Assembly: GCA_003647035.1 (NCBI GenBank)
Contig: QMMB01000171.1
Coordinates: 1 to 6,981, forward strand
DNA from: Deltaproteobacteria bacterium
GTDB lineage: Bacteria; Myxococcota_A; Polyangia; Polyangiales; Houyiibacteriaceae
Direction: 5' to 3'
Length of the DNA stretch: 6,981 nucleotides
The notes below the pieces were generated by a model that did not search any database, had not been told where the DNA came from, and worked only from the letters and a program-made list of their open reading frames with translations. Positions 5,942 through 6,981 of this stretch are shown here, piece by piece (positions within the stretch are counted from its first letter, which is position 1; every line of letters begins with the position of its first letter). The position numbers and the translations under genes are program-made.

Positions 5942-6511
5942 GTGAGCGAGACTCAAATATCATTCGATGTGGCGATGTTGGCGACCCCGCACATCGACGG
6001 TTACGCGGGGGCGACCCGGGCGAACTGGCAGGCGTACTGCGATCGCCATGGGTATGAGTTCACCTGCTGGCGGGAAGCCGTGCTCGAAGACATGCATCTG
6101 ATTTGGTCGAAGATCGAGTTGATGCGCCGCCACATGCGCGAGATGACGGCCGACTGGCTGGTCGTCGTGGACGCGGACGGTCGATTGTTCGACGAGGACT
6201 TCTTCATGTACGGCGAGGATGTTCTGTTGACCTGGAAGGCAAGGCAGCGTGGCTTCGAGGTGGTCTGCGCTGACGCGGTGACTGTCGAGCACGAAGGGAG
6301 CGCATCGGCCCCACATGGCGACTACTTCTACGAGTACCATGTGACAAGGGGACACTGGATTCTAGGCAGGAAGCTGTACGGGGATCTTTGGGACCGGGCC
6401 TCAACCAGACTGTGTCGATATGTCTATCTGGTGATCCGCGCCGTTCTTCGTTCTCTCAGATTTAGAAACATCGTCGCGTTTCGGGCGCTACGGATGGCCA
6501 TCCGTAGTTGA
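5942..6511 (+). pseudogene. Chimeric glycosyltransferase remnant: GT34-like front fused in frame to GT2 tail
   Basis: From the GTG at 5942 this reads 189 residues in one frame. Residues 1-79 resemble the start of GT34 (GMA12/MNN10-type) enzymes: FDVAMLATPHIDGYAGATRANWQ, AYCDRHGYEF, the WSKIELMRRHM helix, and DWLVVVDADG with the DxD at 77-79. Directly after comes the C-terminal part of a GT2 enzyme: LFDEDFFMYGEDV (usual GGFDExFFxYxEDxDL), a KARQRGFEVVCADAVTVEHEGSAS segment, and a basic-hydrophobic tail around YHVTRGHWILGRKLYG. The 80-100 residues normally lying between DxD and the ED motif in either family are missing, so an active fold is unlikely. The likely origin is a deletion joining two neighbouring glycosyltransferase genes. 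No Shine-Dalgarno is visible, and ATG 5975 is another possible start. The 3' end looks poorer in GC than the front. It overlaps the convergent membrane protein gene by 24 bases. It could still be expressed. Confidence 0.65.
6488..6507. repeat. Perfect 20-base palindrome at the convergent gene ends
   Basis: CTACGGATGG is followed immediately by its exact reverse complement. The left end contains the TAG stop of the minus-strand membrane protein gene, and the right end lies two bases before the TGA of the plus-strand frame. As RNA it would give an 8-base stem with a GGCC loop from either strand. It could act as a two-way transcript end, although no T-run follows on either side, or as a protein site. 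Confidence 0.6.
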
Positions 6512-6981
6512 CGCTTGGCCCGTGGGCAGCGGCTGGGGCTTCGACCGCCACAGCATGCCGACGACCAGTGATGTGACCAGCGCGATCTGTCGCAAGGCGG
6601 TATCCGCCAGGAAAAGGGCGGTCACCTGCGCTTGGGGGGCGTCGATGGTGTCGGCCAAAGCGAGGGCGAGCGATAGGAAGACAAACTCACGCGCCGGCAA
6701 CAACGGCGTGCGTGCGACGAGGAGCTCGACCACGAGCAAGCTGATCCAGGCCGTGAACACCGAACCGGGGAGGCCTACGGTCCACTGCACCCCGAGCAGA
6801 ATGATCATGCCGGCGCTTCGCGCCCCGTGGTAACCGAGGATGCGCCACATGACGGGTGTGCTCGCCCCGAGCACTGTGCCGCGAAACACAACGACGAACA
6901 GACGCAGCACCGCCGCAGCTAGGGTGATCCCGATGATGAGTCCAAGCCCCTCCGGGCGGACCAGCGGTATCAGCGTCAAAT
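6488..6981 (-). CDS. Polytopic membrane protein, C-terminal part (possibly flippase-like)
   Basis: The frame is open through the right edge of the window, so this is the C-terminal 163 or so residues of a longer protein; the TTG at 6979 is probably just an internal Leu. Hydrophobic segments, counted from that TTG, lie at about 12-32 (LGLIIGITLAAAVLRLFVVVF), 57-89 (one long or two short helices around GLPGSVFTAWISLLVVELLVA), 98-112 and 118-144. A short polar tail follows (KPQPLPTGQASTTDGHP). The pattern of a Pro-Gly loop, then PLLPAREFVFLSLALA, then a long last helix with an Arg recalls the C-terminal end of lysylphosphatidylglycerol synthase-type transmembrane proteins (flippase-like), often found beside glycosyltransferases. 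That resemblance is weak and the family stays open. It would act in the inner membrane. Confidence 0.75.
   Translation of the reverse strand, partial: LTLIPLVRPEGLGLIIGITLAAAVLRLFVVVFRGTVLGASTPVMWRILGYHGARSAGMIILLGVQWTVGLPGSVFTAWISLLVVELLVARTPLLPAREFVFLSLALALADTIDAPQAQVTALFLADTALRQIALVTSLVVGMLWRSKPQPLPTGQASTTDGHP

Overview
This is a GC-rich bacterial window with densely packed, strand-alternating genes. Its mix of genes fits a large-genome soil or marine bacterium, with Myxococcota or relatives as a guess: a hybrid histidine kinase of the 'HDFNN' type, an acyl-CoA dehydrogenase-like flavoprotein, a eukaryote-like sulfotransferase, a DUF4336 protein and polysaccharide-type genes. Taxonomy is inferred from gene content and GC only. 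There are no RNA genes, CRISPR arrays or recognisable insertion sequences.

Left part (1-2067): the 3' end of a VOC/glyoxalase-fold gene (+) runs tail-to-tail, with an 8-base overlap, into a PAPS-dependent sulfotransferase gene (-). The sulfotransferase gene is divergent from a DUF4336 metallo-beta-lactamase-like gene (+). I see no shared pathway among these three.

Middle part (2120-5657, all -): read in transcription order, this holds a 65-residue orphan protein, a 203-base gap with a strong hairpin, an acyl-CoA dehydrogenase-fold protein, and a soluble hybrid sensor kinase. The last two are only 8 bases apart. The ribosome binding site of the kinase overlaps the stop codon of the flavoprotein, so they look like a translationally coupled pair. 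The flavoprotein lacks the catalytic glutamate at both positions known in the family. The kinase has an N-terminal receiver-like domain stripped of its phosphorylation residues. Together they are the best candidate for an unusual system here: a non-canonical acyl-CoA dehydrogenase-like protein co-made with a cytosolic sensor kinase.

Right part (5942-6981): a short glycosyltransferase reading frame (+) looks like an in-frame fusion. Its front is the N-terminal half of a GT34-type (GMA12/MNN10-like) enzyme and its back is the C-terminal part of a GT2 enzyme, joined at the DxD motif, with the middle of both folds missing. It converges on the 3' end of a polytopic membrane protein gene (-) that continues past the window. 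The two coding ends overlap inside a perfect 20-base palindrome. This looks like a rearranged edge of a surface-polysaccharide locus.
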